Origin: Aplysia californica
Taxonomy: Eukaryota > Mollusca > Gastropoda > Aplysiida > Aplysiidae
DNA: 24,511 nt
NCBI RefSeq assembly: GCF_000002075.1
Contig: NW_004797349.1
Location: forward strand, 1,335,168-1,359,678
Direction: 5' to 3'
Below the pieces are notes generated by a model that was not told the DNA's origin, made no database searches, and saw only the letters and a program-made list of their open reading frames with translations. The position numbers and the translations under genes are program-made. How positions within the stretch are numbered: the stretch's first letter is position 1; each line of letters opens with the position of its first letter. Shown in pieces: positions 9,890-20,221 of this stretch.

Positions 9890-10405
9890 TTTTTAACTCC
9901 CTGTGGAGCATAGGCCATCTATAACATTTCTCCAGCGAAGCCTGTCCTGTACGTCCTTGTCTAGCTGTTGCCATGATGTCCCTGCCTTTTCCATTTCCGC
10001 TTGTACCGCTCACCTCCATGTCATCTTTGGTCTTCCTTTCATGCGTTTTCCTTGTGGATTCTACGTCAAAGCCTGTCTGATGATGCTTGTCGGGGGTCTC
10101 CTCAGGGTGTGCCCAATCCATTTCCATTTCTTCACCTGTATGTCTTCCTTTACTGGCCTTTGGCTTGTTCTTTGCCACAATTGAGCATTAGTGACTCGAT
10201 CGTACCACTTGATCCCCACTGTCCTTCTTAAGCATCCATTTATGAAGCTCTGCCGTTTCCTTGCTGCTGATGCTGTGTGCCTCCATGTCTCTGAACCATA
10301 CAGTAAGACAGTCTTCACGTTTGTTTTGAAGATCCTCAGCTTGGTGTTCAATCCCAGTTCCTTAGACATCCATATATTCCTGAGGATGATGTTCAATCTT
10401 ACAAC
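9890..10405 (-). mobile_element. LINE (RTE-like) 3' end, 5'-truncated
   Basis: Minus-strand translation gives the C-terminal region of a non-LTR reverse transcriptase. In order: ILRNIWMSKELGLNTKLRIF, VLLYGSETWR, INGCLRRTVGIKW, VKKWKWIGHTLRR, NPQGKRMKGRPKMTW, and a terminal RLRWRNVIDGLCSTGS before TAA. The RT catalytic core is absent, so this is a 5'-truncated copy. Two in-frame stops interrupt it, both explained by single changes: TAG where a Trp follows RQALT, and TGA after MTWR where Arg is expected. The clade call (RTE/BovB-like or a close relative) is from the GSETW and WIGHTLRR motifs and is not certain. Confidence 0.8.
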
Positions 10406-10509
10406 CCTAAAATCAGGGGTGTGGCTAAAAGACAGCAGTAAGAAGGAACGGAGTAGCAGTAGAAAGATTCACAAGTAAAAGAGAGAGGAGCCGAGGGAAG
10501 GCGGAGGCT

Positions 10510-10529
10510 GGGGGGGGGGGGGGGGGGGG
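10510..10529 (+). repeat. Homopolymer run of 20 G
   Basis: Longest of seven G runs of 10 or more on the + strand (others at 1516, 4012, 15261, 18707, 22499 and 24501). The opposite strand reads poly-C, producing spurious proline-rich frames. Confidence 0.95.
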
Positions 10530-10634
10530 AGAGAGAAAGTGATGGAGATGAAAGCAGATGACAGGATGACAGAACAGGACTAGAGAACAGGAAAGGAGCT
10601 GAAGGAAGCAAACTTTTAGGAAGAAATTTTTTTT

Positions 10635-10709
10635 GGTCACTGTTAGGTTTTGAACCCAGGACCTTTTTGAATGAGAGGTGAGCACTGTACCTCTAGACCA
10701 ATAGAGGCC
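10635..10709 (-). repeat. tRNA-like sequence: SINE head or tRNA pseudogene
   Basis: Read on the minus strand: GGCCTCTATTGGTCTAGAGG contains an A-box-like TGGTCTAGAGG, and GGGTTCAAAACC is B-box-like (expected GGTTCGAATCC). Ends GGCCTCT and AGTGACC can pair with two mismatches. An A-rich run of about 8 follows the 3' end. The anticodon arm does not pair well, so a working tRNA gene is unlikely. Confidence 0.5.
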
Positions 10710-12879
10710 CTATTTGTTTGTTAGTATTTGAGGACTGAATTGGCTGCTTGCACTGTATGTTTCTTGGACAGGCAAGAATGTTTCTGAATGTTCTGGTAGG
10801 GTCTTCTGGGGTAATAATATAGATTGAAAGCACAGAGAGCTTGCTGTTCAGTGAGGGTGTGCACTATACAGTTGGTATTTATTGTTATTATTAGAAACGA
10901 TGAAGAACATTTTGGTGTTCAGCTGTTAAAGATATTTACCAAGGTCTATGTCATTCTCCTTCACCCCGAATCTTCTGTACGTGGCCTCAAAGTGAGGGAC
11001 AGAAGTATTTGAAAATGAAGTCATTTCTTAGGTCTGGTTTTCAGTTCAGTTGGGGGTTTTTTTTATCATACGTATTGCTTTGTGATTCCAACAACATGTA
11101 ATTATGGGTTATATTTATGTTACATAGATGTAATCTTACAGTTTGACAATCTGGCTCTGCCCCCTCCATGGATCCAAAGTCTACCACATAGTAAGATTTT
11201 GAGATTTGTGCATTTTTCAGCATGACAAAAGTTACTGAAAAAGCAATATCTCCGAAGAATAAGATTTCCATTTTGGTTTAGAAAATGAGATAAAGAGTAA
11301 GGGTGAATCAAAACACAAGTTTTGAACAAAGGTTGTTGCTTGGTTATGATGTTATGTTTGTGTCTTAATACGTTGAAAGCAATAGTATCTTTATTGCTAT
11401 GGCAATGAAATGTGGTCCATTTATGAATGCAATGCATGACGCACAAACACACTTTGCTTTTGCTCTACTTGATAAGGTTCTTTCAAAATTGGGGCTGATT
11501 ATATCTGTCATTACCGAAAATATGTTAGGAAGGGTCAACGATAAAGAACTTGCAAAGACTCTACAATAACATAGACTTCATTGGTTTGAAGACATAATTA
11601 AAAACGTAAAACTCTAAGTTTCTGAAAATAGTCACAAAGTGGCCACCAACTCGCAAAGGAAGAGAAAGCAATCTGAAAGCCTTGTGAAAAAGTATAATTG
11701 AATAAAAGAGACGCAACCACTTTGAGGAACATGGCTAAGCCAAATATCATGATGAAGGTAAAAGTGTTTGGAGTAGAATGACAACAAATTGTGTTAAGAC
11801 ATCAGAGGTAATAGGAGCCTCTGAACAATAGTATAACATCATGCCTAGACTTTTGAGATCTGTGGAATGTTCTGTCAGAGCGATATATACATTGCCACTT
11901 TGCAATAAGGTGAATTATCTTTTTACACTCGAAATCATAGATGTATCATGTTTAAATCATATATGCGCAATTTAAATTGTTCTTGCCCAGATATATTATT
12001 ATGATGTATATTGCTTCAGTATTGTGATATGATTGGCTGTGACTGTTATATTATTCTATCTATTTACAGAAAACAGTGTTTTTTTATGTGGCTTTGTGTG
12101 TATGTTCATGAAGATAAGTCTTTCAAGGGATACTCTTGGTTTACAAGTTACGCTAGTTTATTGCACAGAGTGTCTCAAGTTGCCTCCCTATGCCCCCAGT
12201 GTTACATTTTTGGGGGGTATTATTAATATGGTAGATCAAGCCTAGTGGCAGCATTTGATCTGATTTATTTTAAAGGTGGTCAATAAATTGCTTTAGTCTG
12301 ACTGTTAGAGGGGACCGTGAGATTAAACAGTTTGTGAATTACATTTTCAAGAATGTACTAAAAAAAAAACCAACAAAAAATAAGATGCTCTTTAGAAAAT
12401 AGGTAATCAGTATGATGTGTAGAGTTCTAGACCTGCATTTTTTAAAAATAACTAATGCTGGAAATGGAAAGTAAAGTGTATAAACTAATGTTTTCTTTGA
12501 AAGAAATTTTCGAATTCATCAAATGCAGCTGAACTTTTGATAATAACTTTTCCTGTTGGCATTCAGTATTTTGACTTATCACAGTACTTGTTGTTATGTA
12601 ATTCTCTTATGAAATAAATGCGTTGTGGCCAGTGCCCTGATTTACTAATTAAGCTCCTGGCTGTTCATGGGTTACAGAGGTGCCAACTGGCTACTTTAAA
12701 AATTCTCGAACTTCTCAGACATGAAAACACTTCTCTGGAGATTCGAAATTAATGGATGGTCTAATGCATCATGTATGAAAAGACTATTTTTTACATTGAT
12801 CAGCCTAAAGTCGGGCAGAAACTGAACAATTTCAATTTCAGGATTTATCAACAAAATGAGTTATTCCTCCAACCAAGTA
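10710..12879. other. Intergenic, no gene recognised
   Basis: About 2.2 kb of AT-rich sequence. Open frames (for example 11120-11452 on the minus strand and 12011-12226 on the plus strand) show no domain, no splice pattern and no composition different from background. Confidence 0.6.
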
Positions 12880-13052
12880 CGGTGGTGTCTGCTTAAACTA
12901 AACCCAATAAATCTGAAGACAGCGGTAAACCCAAAGAAAATAGAATTCCCTTTTTTTCTTTGCTATTGGAGCCATTTCTCTCAACCGGAAACTGGGCTAA
13001 TCCAAAGAAAATCTGATGGTCTCACAGGTTTCTATGTAAGCAGACTCCACTG
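12880..13052. mobile_element. Pogo/Tigger-like miniature inverted-repeat element
   Basis: 173-bp block with matching ends: left CGGTGGTGTCTGCTTAAAC, and the reverse complement of the right CAGTGGAGTCTGCTTACAT. This gives 13-14 identical positions in the first 18. Ends of the CAGTGGAGTCTGCTTA type are typical of Tc1/mariner-pogo (Tigger) relatives. TA precedes the left end (12878-12879); on the right the flank reads TCTA, so the TA duplication is imperfect. There is no coding capacity. Confidence 0.5.
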
Positions 13053-13784
13053 TCTACTCTGAACTGATTGGCATGAGCAATTGTTCTTTGCGACTTGTTG
13101 AATATCTCACTCATTGTATGTTTAATGTTCCAGTGTCCATCCAGTATTTTACACTAACTATTTTTTTATAACTTATCTCCCTTTCCCTTATCCCACTCAT
13201 CCTGTCGCACAAATAACCCTATTCCTGGGGAAAAGAAAGTTCATCAAAGACATAGATATTTACCTCATTTCTTTATTCTTTAACTTGAGCAGGTTTGATG
13301 CTTTGATTGAGAATTTTTCAACTCTAGTTTTGGGTTTGACTCAAGTACAATGAAGACTTGAACCATGTGTTAAAAGTTACATGTTGGATACTTATGTTAC
13401 TTACCAGCAGCTGTTCGAACAAGACTCATACAATTTGCCTCTAGGCCTCTAGGTTTCAGTCCTCCTGTTGTTACAAACTGCTATGCTTCATTTTTAATGC
13501 TGTGTGTTTATGCATTCCGTCCATTTTTGTTTATTTTATTTCATCCCAACTGTGATTTATGGCTTAGGATATAATTTTATACAAATTAAAGAAACATTTT
13601 TAACATTTCAATAATTTTATTATTTTTATTTATCCATGCACTGTGTAAATGTGTCCAGTACTCTAGGAATCCTTTGCGGGTAATGGTAAATTCTCATTCT
13701 TTATCATCACCTCTTTTTAGAGCCTATGGTTCGTTAGAACTCTGGGATGGACTGCTTTGTTTTTACATTTTCTATGTAGCTTTC
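13053..13784. other. Intergenic, nothing recognised
   Basis: AT-rich sequence without coding frames, RNA genes or repeats that I can recognise. Confidence 0.6.
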
Positions 13785-14290
13785 CTCAATCCATGAGATG
13801 GTTGAAGTGTCCCAGTGATCCTGTCATCATAATGAGACTTGATGAGGAGGTTAGGACTAGCCCGACTATTGGCACCTTTCAGTCCATCCCTCCGTCTTCT
13901 GCGTGCTTTTCTGTCTGGGAGTGCTCCCATATCCTATAACTTTCCTGGGTTTGCCTGCTAGGCACCAGGGGTTTTTGATCAGAGTTTTCCTTCTCCTAGA
14001 TGAACTGCCATCCCTGGCTAACGAGTTCCATCTACCCGGGATGTGGGGATATCGCACCCCAGTCTCGCTGGCGAGTCTTTAACCCGACGCTTAAGGTATT
14101 TTACTTTGAGTAGAAGAATGGGATCCCACACCAGTCTTCACCCCGCCCTCCATCCTCACCGCCATTTGGTCTGCAACTGCTTATTTAGTTATTCGGAGCT
14201 AACCTCTATATCTAGAGGCCGTTCCACTATCCGCCACCTGTGGACGCACTGAGTTGGGGTTGGTCGCCCCGGGGCCCAGGCCCAAGTGAA
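13785..14290 (-). repeat. GC-richer interspersed repeat, possibly a LINE 5' region
   Basis: This roughly 0.5-kb block is clearly richer in G+C than both flanks. On the minus strand it contains GGAGAAGGAAAACTCTGATC and GGCGGATAGTGGAACGGCC, which resemble the 5' leader of repeats I remember from marine invertebrates. The only frame (about 13866-14057, minus) is rich in Arg/Lys/Ser with no known domain. Orientation and class are guesses; the composition shift is what I actually see. Confidence 0.4.
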
Positions 14291-14704
14291 AGTCCTAATC
14301 CTTCTTTACTTTTCCATCAGTTTTAGATTATTAAATTTTGCTCTTTCCATGAACCAAACAGCTGTTATTATGCTGAAGTGTTTCTTTTTACTTGAACAAA
14401 AAAAAAAAAAAATCTGTTCAGAGAGAAATGTTATGGTCCCGCTTTGAAGCCCTAGTAACAAATTAATGGTTTCAAAAAGGGACTAACCTTTCACAAGAAA
14501 AGCCCAAACTCTGAATCTTTCCACCTGTTCAGGGTGACACTAATAAACCATCTTTTAATTTTTATATTCTGAAAAACCATCACTGTATGTTATTCTGCAA
14601 TTTAGATCATTCAAAATTTCAGTTGAATAACCAATCAGGAGCTTGTCAAAATAATAAAAAGAAAAAATCTGCCTTTACCTACAGACGAGTTGTCCAAAAA
14701 GATT

Positions 14705-14924
14705 TTCAGAAACTTTCGCATTGAAACAGCAAATAAGTTGTTTTCACATCATCATCATCATCCAGTGCCAGATCTGTGACAGACATCAGTGCTCAAGGTT
14801 CTCCATAAATTCATTCCTTTGCTCAGATGCTCATAAAAAACTAAGTTTCCCTGATCTTTCCCCATTACCCATAATTTGTTTAGGTTACCTAAGTAGGTTG
14901 CTCTGGGCCTACCCCTGCCTCGTT
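14705..14924 (+). repeat. Inverted repeat, left arm (220 bp)
   Basis: Matches the reverse complement of 15452-15671 over 220 nt with five substitutions and no gap (about 98 % identity). It includes the LINE C-terminal codons, the GATG tail and about 45 bp beyond the tail. Confidence 0.95.
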
Positions 14925-15130
14925 TGCCTTCAGTTTGGCCAGTGAGAGCGAGATGTTCAAGACCTTTACATATGTATGTCTATTCAAGTGTCCCAAAAAC
15001 TGCATTTGTCGTTTCATGGTTATTTTTAACAGTGCGAGTCCCACGTGGGCTTCATCAAGCACTACCTCATTTTACTTATTTTCCTTATTTTCTCAGCAGT
15101 CTCCGAAGAAACCACATTTCTGTTGCTTCT
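14705..15130 (-). mobile_element. LINE 3' end (minus strand), left partner of a foldback pair
   Basis: Minus-strand translation reads, from high to low coordinates, EATEMWFLRRLLRK, then MKRQMQFLGHLNRHT, then in another frame GKRGRGRPRATYLGNLNKL, running to HRSGTG and a stop. These are typical C-terminal blocks of a non-LTR retrotransposon. At least one frame shift separates the FLGHL and GKRGRGRPR blocks, and stops occur between the first two. A GATGATGATGATGATG-type tail (CATCATCATCATCATCC on +, near 14748-14764) follows the stop, then about 45 further bp shared with the second copy. No RT core is present. Confidence 0.75.
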
Positions 15131-15260
15131 ATTTTATTGCATTCACATAGAGGAAGGAAAACAGAAATACAAGAAAGTCTGGAACAACCAAAATCTGATA
15201 ATACCATAAAAGTGGTAAAAGCATCATTCTTAATTCTGTTATAATAACAAACATAAAAAA

Positions 15261-15270
15261 GGGGGGGGGG
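15261..15270 (+). repeat. Run of 10 G in the foldback spacer
   Basis: A run of 10 G directly after an A6 run, in the spacer (14925-15451) between the two arms of the inverted repeat. Confidence 0.9.
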
Positions 15271-15380
15271 TCTATAATATAAACGTTTCTGTATGAACTT
15301 AAAAAAGAACAACAAAAGACAAGACAGTATAGGCACTAAATACATACAACCATGAAACATACAAGTGAAAACTATTTGTG

Positions 15381-15445
15381 ATTCTGAATGACAGAAATAA
15401 GAGAAGATTTGCAGAATAATCCAATCAACCTTAAAGTCACACCAA
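15381..15445 (+). repeat. Direct repeat, left copy (about 65 bp)
   Basis: Runs from TTCTGAATGACAGAAATAAG to CTTAAAGTCACACCAAC and is nearly identical to about 15666-15729. The only visible difference is a 2-nt indel (AAAGTCAC against AAATCAC region). Together the copies bracket the right LINE copy. Confidence 0.9.
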
Positions 15446-15451
15446 CTTTCT

Positions 15452-15671
15452 AACGAGGCAGGGGTAGGCCCAGAGCAACCTACTTAGGTAACCTAAACAA
15501 ATTATGGGTAATGGGGAAAGATCAGGGAAACGTAGTTTTTTATGAGCATCTGAGCGAAGGAATGAATTTATGGAGAACCATGATCACCGATGTCTGTCAC
15601 AGATCTGGCACTGGATGATGATGATGATGTGAAAACAACTTATTTGCTGTTTCAATGCGAAAGTTTCTGAA
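15452..15671 (+). mobile_element. LINE 3' end (plus strand), right arm of the foldback pair
   Basis: Plus-strand copy of the same LINE tail: GRGRPRATYLGNLNKL through HRSGTG, stop, GATGATGATGATGATG, then the same 45 bp that follow the tail in the left copy. It starts abruptly at AACGAGGCAGGGG (5'-truncated). Direct repeats of about 65 bp flank it (15381-15445 and 15666-15729). The right repeat begins exactly where the LINE copy ends and overlaps its last 6 nt. This fits a 5'-truncated retrotransposition with an unusually long target duplication. Confidence 0.75.
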
Positions 15672-15729
15672 TGACAGAAATAAGAGAAGATTTGCAGAAT
15701 AATCCAATCAACCTTAAATCACACCAACA
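15666..15729 (+). repeat. Direct repeat, right copy (about 64 bp)
   Basis: Second copy of 15381-15445. It begins within the last 6 nt of the right LINE arm and ends at CACACCAAC, after which the flanks diverge. Confidence 0.9.
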
Positions 15730-16204
15730 AGCAAACGTGTTACTTACGGTATGGTCAAGAAAAAACTCAAACATGAAAAAATTAACAGGCTTATTCAAAT
15801 TTATTAGGTAAACTTAAACCTCAAAACAAACAATGAGCAATCTGTCTACACATAGGAGGTATGCCATTCAAGTGAATACATAATGAATATGTGAGGGTTC
15901 ACACTTCCTACAGACAAGACAACAATTAGATGTAGAGCCTGTGCTGGGAGACAAGATCGAACAGGTGGTTGGAAGAAGGGTTGGACATCGGGGTATTCAG
16001 GTGAGGGGAAAGGGGTGGAGGGCTGATTGCTATCCCTAAAACATCAGCATCTTGCTAGGCCACCACATTATGGCTTGGAAAACACTAACAATACAATAGT
16101 ATCACAGCAAGATATTAAGTAGACATGCAGATATGGCCATGCCACGCGTAAAAATAGAAAAGTCGCAAAAAATATGGGAAATTCTAAGGGCAAACCACTT
16201 CTGA

Positions 16205-16208
<4 letters not shown>

Positions 16209-16263
<55 letters not shown>

Positions 16264-16264
16264 G

Positions 16265-16299
<35 letters not shown>

Positions 16300-16314
16300 C
16301 TCTCTCTCTCTCTC
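16209..16314 (+). repeat. (TC)n microsatellite, interrupted
   Basis: Pure TC run of about 51 nt (16209-16259), then TGTCTGTCTATC and further TC runs broken by TTAT. The Arg/Glu-rich frame on the minus strand (16102-16392) is an artefact of this repeat. Confidence 0.95.
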
Positions 16315-18471
16315 ATTGGCGAGCACTTTCTTTCCCACTCTTCTACTTTTTAAAAGGCAAAACATACTTTGTGCACTACAATAAAGCTTCACACAAAAAA
16401 AGCATTACTTTGCAAAAATCCATTCCAGGAAGCATGGTTTGAAAATAAAAAAGCAGACTTAGGCATCTACATAGAACACATATAGGTCTCCATGAAGTCT
16501 ACTGAGGAAGCATTATTGCAGAGAAAATGAGTGAAAGTACAAAATATCCTCTGAACTCTTCACATTATATCTATTTGCTTTGTCTTCAGCGTTCTGTCTA
16601 TTACAGTTATTATCAAGGCATCAGTACAAAAAAGAAGGGCTACAAGCAATAAATACTTTATATGATTGAGGCTATTTTAGGAAGCATTGAATAACACAGA
16701 GAGGCAACAAGCATAGAGCTAGGATTATGACTAGATTTAAACTGTCTGTAAACTTTCTGTGCCAGAAAACTGTTCAAGGTATAATGAGCATTCATTTTTT
16801 CCCCGTCTTCTCACCTTTCAACTTGCTTGTCACTGAGGTATAGAATAAGAGGTGAGCAAACTAAGACATTTCAGAGCACAGCAAATTTACAGACAACCCT
16901 TGCAGAAACATAAACAAAAACCTGACCATTCTCCAGTCCCTTCAGATCCTTATTCCTTCACACAGACATAATCACACACAAAAGAAAAGCCAGCACACTT
17001 GGTAACACGGTAGGCACAAAACTTGAGAGGAAAACCACTGAAATCTCATTTGGCTTGGGATCACTATTAACATTATAACATCAAATTATGGCCATTTAGT
17101 AATAACAATGATACTTGGATAAAACTAGGCGGAGGGCGATCTTCCTTAAATTCCATCCCAGCACTAGATGTTGAGCCAGTACACCCTAACCAACGAAACC
17201 TGCGAAAACAAATTCATTAGACTTTCGATAAAAAAAATATATAGTAATAAAATATATCCTCTTATAATAATAATCTATCGTCCAATCTATCTGACAGTCT
17301 CCCACAGGGTACTCTTGAATTGCTCTGAGACGTAGTATGCCGAACAGCAAATCTTTTAGTTTCAGCATATTTAGGGGTAGTGTAATTGCAAGTACACTAT
17401 TTACTGACATAAAATGCATCTATACGACCACATTTTTACATGTATTTTTAAAACAAAAACAAGGCCTGCCAATCAGCTGAGTTTGCTCAAATCCCTCAGG
17501 CCATATTGAGACTGGTTGCGTGAGGTGTTTTTGTTAATCGCTTTGTCCTTTCAGATTGGGTGCTCCACTTCCTACAAAACCTCTACTGAAAGGAGCATTA
17601 CACCAATCCATGATCAATATCAGACTTGATATATACACGAACAATCTGACAAAACTTTAAAATACCAGTCGATAGAAATATCATTTGACTAGACTTGTGC
17701 AATCTTAACAAAATTTGTTCAACATGCGAGGCTCCGAAGTGTAGCCATACTGCCAGGGCAACCTTCTATTTAGTAACTGTAATCCCCTCAACTTTTTTGT
17801 CGAGCCCAAGCAACAAATAGCGGCATACCCTTTCTAGTGGGTGGTTGGCAGCTGCTCTGGTGTGGTTTGCTCTTTCTTTTCAAGCAAACATCTATCATCC
17901 TTATCTCTCCTCCTTTTCTTTGCACTTGTAGTAACACCTCTAGTCTTTGGTACTTACATAACCTAAGTCTGTTTCAAATGCCATAAAATTCCTTCCCATG
18001 ATAGGATACTGACTTTGACTCAAATCAATCATACATCTTACATTGGAAAAGGCATGGTGCAGTAAGCAGCAAACTACTATAATTTGGTGGTAACTAAAGT
18101 CATCCAGTGTCATAACAAGTCTACTTTTGTAATGGCTATATATACTACAGACAACGGTGTTTCAAAACTCGAGGGAACCACCAACAAGTGTAACGCATGT
18201 GCACAGGACCAGAATGAAGCAGTGTCAACTGTAGCTAAAACAAACCATCTCAGAAGTTACTGAAAATATACAGCTTTAAGCAGAATGCACTATGCAATAC
18301 TTCAAAAGAAAATAGATTTGTAACATTTGTAGAAACATTGCATACTAAATACTAACCAAAAAAAGTCATTGGAAAGAACAAAAAATGAACCACAGCATTG
18401 TGTGGAGCTGCAGGCCAGTCAAGGAGCTCCCAAATTTAGCCATTTTCTCAAAGTGTTTGATGCCAGTCTAT

Positions 18472-18900
18472 TTGACAGTCTACCGCAATGTTCCTGTTCT
18501 ACTTGACGGTGTACGACCGGAACAGTCTGATAACTGTTTCACTTGACAGTCTACTAGTCTACAATAATCCACAACATTATAAATGGCTTCCATTATAAAT
18601 ATTTTGCCTCTTCTTTTATACAGGCTTGGGGTTCTCAATTATCATATTAAAAATGGTCTGCTTATTGTAGTTTGTCGGTTGGGGGTGGCCCTCCCTAATT
18701 TCTTGAGGGGGGGGGGGGGGGTGTGGCCCCCTTGATTTCTTGACAAAAGTTAATCAGAGTCAGGAAGTAATAGTATAACATTACTATTTAGAGGCCTTGT
18801 GGTTGAACACATTATCACAGTAGACCACCAGGTAGACCATGATCAGACAGGTGGGACATGTGGCAGATAAAAAGCATAATCAAAGTAGATTGTCAAGTGG
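18472..18900. repeat. Scattered TTGACAGTCTAC-like motif
   Basis: TTGACAGTCTAC occurs at 18472-18483 and 18543-18554, a variant TTGACGGTGTAC at 18503-18514, and a reverse-strand variant (TAGATTGTCAA) near 18887-18897. Spacing is irregular, so this is not a simple tandem array. Confidence 0.5.
18707..18721 (+). repeat. Run of 15 G between two similar short segments
   Basis: The G run lies between GTGGCCCTCCCTAATTTCTT and GTGGCCCCCTTGATTTCTT, which are near-copies, so a small local duplication surrounds it. Confidence 0.8.
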
Positions 18901-19174
18901 ACTGGCGCCAACTGTTCGATCATTCTCTAGTACACTTCATTAGCTAGACTTGATCAACTCAGCATACTGATCAGGTTGTTACTTCACTCTTCATACATAC
19001 ATGTAACAGATCTTTTTGGCAATATTGTGACAGTTATAGACTCTTACAGCACATAAAAAGGCAAAGGATTAGTGTAAAAGAAAAAAACACATCAATAGGC
19101 AATTAAACCATAACACCACCCAAGACAGGAAATAAGTGTCCTTACTTTTTGAGATATAAATTAAATAAGAGTAT

Positions 19175-19245
19175 ATGTGAGTGTGTCTGTGTGTGTGTGT
19201 GTGAGTTTGCATTTGCATAAGTGTGTGTGTGTGGATGTGTATATG
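19175..19245 (+). repeat. TG microsatellite, interrupted
   Basis: Two main (TG)n runs, around 19185-19204 and 19221-19232, separated by AGTTTGCATTTGCATAA. Confidence 0.9.
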
Positions 19246-19810
19246 TACAAAATACAGAGATACATCTAAAAGAAAATATTATTATGTTTAGGGGAAGGGA
19301 AAAAGGTGGGCCGGGGAAAGAAGTGGATAGGTGGACAACATGTTCACCTCTACATCTCGTTGATAATGTAGGCATTCCAAGAAAAATATTTCTTAAATAG
19401 TAAGAAACCAGTTTTGGAATCTCTATACATGATGGAATCATATCAACCTGAACAAATATCAAGTGCTTTCAAGAGTTAAAAATTTTGTCCGTGAGATTTA
19501 TGCAACTTCCCATCACCATGATAGATATATGAAGTGCTGTAAACACATGACAAAGACAAGAAGAAGTTAAAATTGTGTTTATGTCTCCAGAAAAATTTGG
19601 GTTTTGAGGTTTCAGAGGATTACTGGCTACACTGACCACTTTCCCAGAACCAGGCACCACAAAATATTTCTATCTCCTGCTCATACAAGTGAGATTTTTC
19701 CAAAGGCAAATGGCAAGAACAAGCAGCAGTTAATGAATGACTAGGTGATATACTCGTGGATGACAAAATGATGTTCTTTATTGTGGAGAGTTCCCATTCA
19801 CAAACATTCC

Positions 19811-19846
19811 ATATGTGAAATAATTCCCATATGTGAAATAATTCTC
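19811..19846 (+). repeat. 18-bp tandem duplication
   Basis: Two head-to-tail copies of ATATGTGAAATAATTCCC, the second differing by one base (CTC for CCC). Too short and isolated to assign a role. Confidence 0.9.
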
Positions 19847-20221
19847 ACTAGATTCACATCTCATATTCTATCCAGCAGAATTATAGGCCTACATTTCAAA
19901 AGCATTACATTCTGCAACTACCACTATCTCTATAAATCACTTTTCAACACAATAAATAACAAAAGGTGGAGGCATATAAATCATCACACCACAAAAAACT
20001 AATGCATGGAAAATCCTCCTCCTAGGTAATGCCGCTTGAAACCACATTCAGGCCATTTCAAGTTCAAAGACGAAAACAGACTCACCACAAATAAATAGGT
20101 TTAAAATAAAATTGGTAAAAATATTGCACAATGATTGTCTATGTTTAAAAATTAAGGGAAAGAAATAAACCATCTGTACAAAAATTGCACATACAGTACA
20201 GTCCAAGTTTCTACTTGTCCT

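Larger units (their letters stand above)
15730..20221. other. Intergenic region, possibly including the 3' UTR of the minus-strand gene
   Basis: No coding exon recognised over about 4.5 kb. It holds a (TC)n array, a TG microsatellite, a G15 run, an 18-bp tandem repeat and scattered TTGACAGTCTAC-like motifs (listed separately). On the minus strand an AATAAA lies at 19777-19782, a possible polyadenylation signal for the gene ending at 20222, which would give a 3' UTR of about 0.45 kb. Confidence 0.5.

Noticed and set aside
9864-10178. Minus-strand frame reading KPKASKGRHTGEEMEMDWAH
   Set aside because: Out-of-phase shadow of the LINE C-terminus; the true LINE frame is the adjacent one with GRPKMTW and RLRWRNVIDGLC.
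10399-10685. Proline/serine/leucine-rich minus-strand frames
   Set aside because: Produced by the G20/C20 run and neighbouring polypyrimidine sequence; no conserved features.
11520-11830. Possible LINE-like remnant (WPPTRKGRESNLKAL, then degenerate)
   Set aside because: Only one short stretch hints at similarity, with no second motif in order; too weak to annotate.
14748-15630. Clustered CATCAT/GATGAT units considered as a CRISPR-like or regulatory repeat
   Set aside because: They are the short tails of the two oppositely oriented LINE copies; there are no spacers or regular units.
16102-16392. Arg/Glu-rich minus-strand frame that could look like a coiled coil
   Set aside because: Reverse translation of the (TC)n array, not a protein.
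17460-17520. Short GGCCTG...CAGGCC inverted repeat that might be an RNA hairpin or tRNA
   Set aside because: The stem is only about 6 bp and there are no A/B boxes or cloverleaf.
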